In this document: positions 63,744 to 64,000 of the stretch, one piece after another
Layout: the number at the start of each line of letters is the position of its first letter
Position numbering within the stretch: the first letter of the stretch is position 1
Origin: Chryseobacterium oranimense
GTDB lineage: Bacteria; Bacteroidota; Bacteroidia; Flavobacteriales; Weeksellaceae
Direction of reading: 5' to 3'
DNA length: 64,000 bases
NCBI RefSeq assembly: GCF_025244725.1
Contig: NZ_CP104203.1
Coordinates: 3,038,001-3,102,000, forward strand
The notes under the pieces: generated by a model
Seen by the model: the letters and a program-made list of their open reading frames with translations, nothing else
Databases searched by the model: none
What the model was told of the DNA's origin: nothing
Program-made: the position numbers and the translations under genes

Positions 63744-63775
63744 AAAAAAAGGGGGAAAAGTTAATTTTCCCCCTT
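63744..63775 (-). terminator. Terminator of psd
   Basis: A perfect 11-bp stem (AAGGGGGAAAA / TTTTCCCCCTT), 5-nt loop, T run on the minus strand, just past the psd stop. Confidence 0.85.
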
Positions 63776-63796
63776 AATATTTAATTTATAATTGTA

Positions 63797-64000
63797 TTAG
63801 TCTTTCATTTTGGCAATCACATCCAGACCTCCTTTTGTAATATCCCCGATCTTACAGATGATTTCTGTATCTAAAGGCAGAAATACGTCCATTCTGGACC
63901 CGAACTTAATAAAACCGAATTCATGTCCAGCTTTTGCCTGATCTCCTTCATTACAGTAGAAAACAATCCTTCTGGCTACATATCCTGCAATCTGACGGAA
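63797..64000 (-). CDS. psd: Phosphatidylserine decarboxylase, C-terminal part (5' end outside window)
   Basis: The last 67 residues are visible (FRQIAGYVARRIVFY, then HEFGFIKFGSRMDVFLP, ending IAKMKD). The FGSR motif has the Gly-Ser where the short (PSD-A type) enzymes self-cleave to form the pyruvoyl group, and IAGYVARRIV is a strong family block. Phosphatidylserine decarboxylase makes phosphatidylethanolamine. The start lies right of the window. Confidence 0.9.
   Translation of the reverse strand, partial: FRQIAGYVARRIVFYCNEGDQAKAGHEFGFIKFGSRMDVFLPLDTEIICKIGDITKGGLDVIAKMKD

Noticed and set aside
63576..63764. 62-codon plus-strand frame upstream of the HTH pair
   Set aside because: It covers the promoter, the inverted repeat and the psd terminator, and its translation lacks protein features.
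1..64000. tRNA, rRNA or known riboswitch
   Set aside because: Scanning by eye found no T-loop GGTTCGAATC-type context outside genes and no conserved rRNA segments. A tRNAscan-SE or Infernal run would settle it.

Overview
The window reads as a chromosomal segment of a Bacteroidota bacterium of class Flavobacteriia, most likely Chryseobacterium or a close Weeksellaceae relative. Support: type IX secretion (T9SS) C-terminal sorting domains of type A and type B, an XrtF exosortase with its partner, the rho-DUF4293 pair, TonB-dependent receptors beside a DUF5689 lipoprotein, Bacteroidetes-type promoters (TTG, 17-23 nt, TAnnTTTG) and almost no Shine-Dalgarno sites. Genus is an inference from overall protein resemblance; no rRNA or tRNA gene was seen.

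Layout. 1-4067: 3' part of a giant secreted protein with two FISUMP-like modules and a type A sorting domain. 4410-7811: carbonic anhydrase, small secreted protein, SulP transporter, second carbonic anhydrase. 7959-16780 (minus): pth, two related lipoproteins, an operon of three paralogous secreted proteins, and mfd. 17041-21268: small lipoproteins and secreted peptides, a GH3-family enzyme and an MFS exporter. 21360-33030: four large T9SS type B surface proteins in two N-terminal classes, with dnaB and rnhA between the pairs. 33160-36920: nitroreductase, nadB, an unknown membrane protein and nadC. 37130-42453: TonB receptor, small membrane protein, asd and a CDF metal exporter. 42541-43504 (minus): exosortase F module between tracts of degenerate repeats. 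43757-46878: AmgK-like sugar kinase, stand-alone RapZ C-terminal domain, MurU-like nucleotidyltransferase and LOG protein. 48206-53935: TonB receptor plus DUF5689 lipoprotein, divergent from a secreted endonuclease/phosphatase. 54480-58102: superoxide dismutase, rho and DUF4293, with a repeat element present twice in opposite orientations. 58294-61610: M28 peptidase, MsbA-like ABC exporter and DUF1801 protein. 61759-64000 (minus): membrane-bound LuxR-like regulator, a translationally coupled pair of small HTH proteins, and the 3' end of psd.

How the parts work together. Much of the window concerns the cell surface: T9SS cargo, lectin-like adhesins, lipoproteins, TonB uptake, exosortase. The groupings that most deserve attention are the AmgK/RapZ-C/MurU cluster (probable recycling and sensing of peptidoglycan amino sugars), the two carbonic anhydrases around a SulP transporter (probable inorganic carbon handling), the receptor/DUF5689/nuclease group (probable scavenging from nucleic acids or phosphoesters), a roughly 175-bp MITE-like repeat on both sides of rho, a mosaic exchange pattern among the four type B proteins, a recurrent promoter layout implying leaderless mRNAs, and an inverted repeat enclosing the promoter of the small HTH pair.
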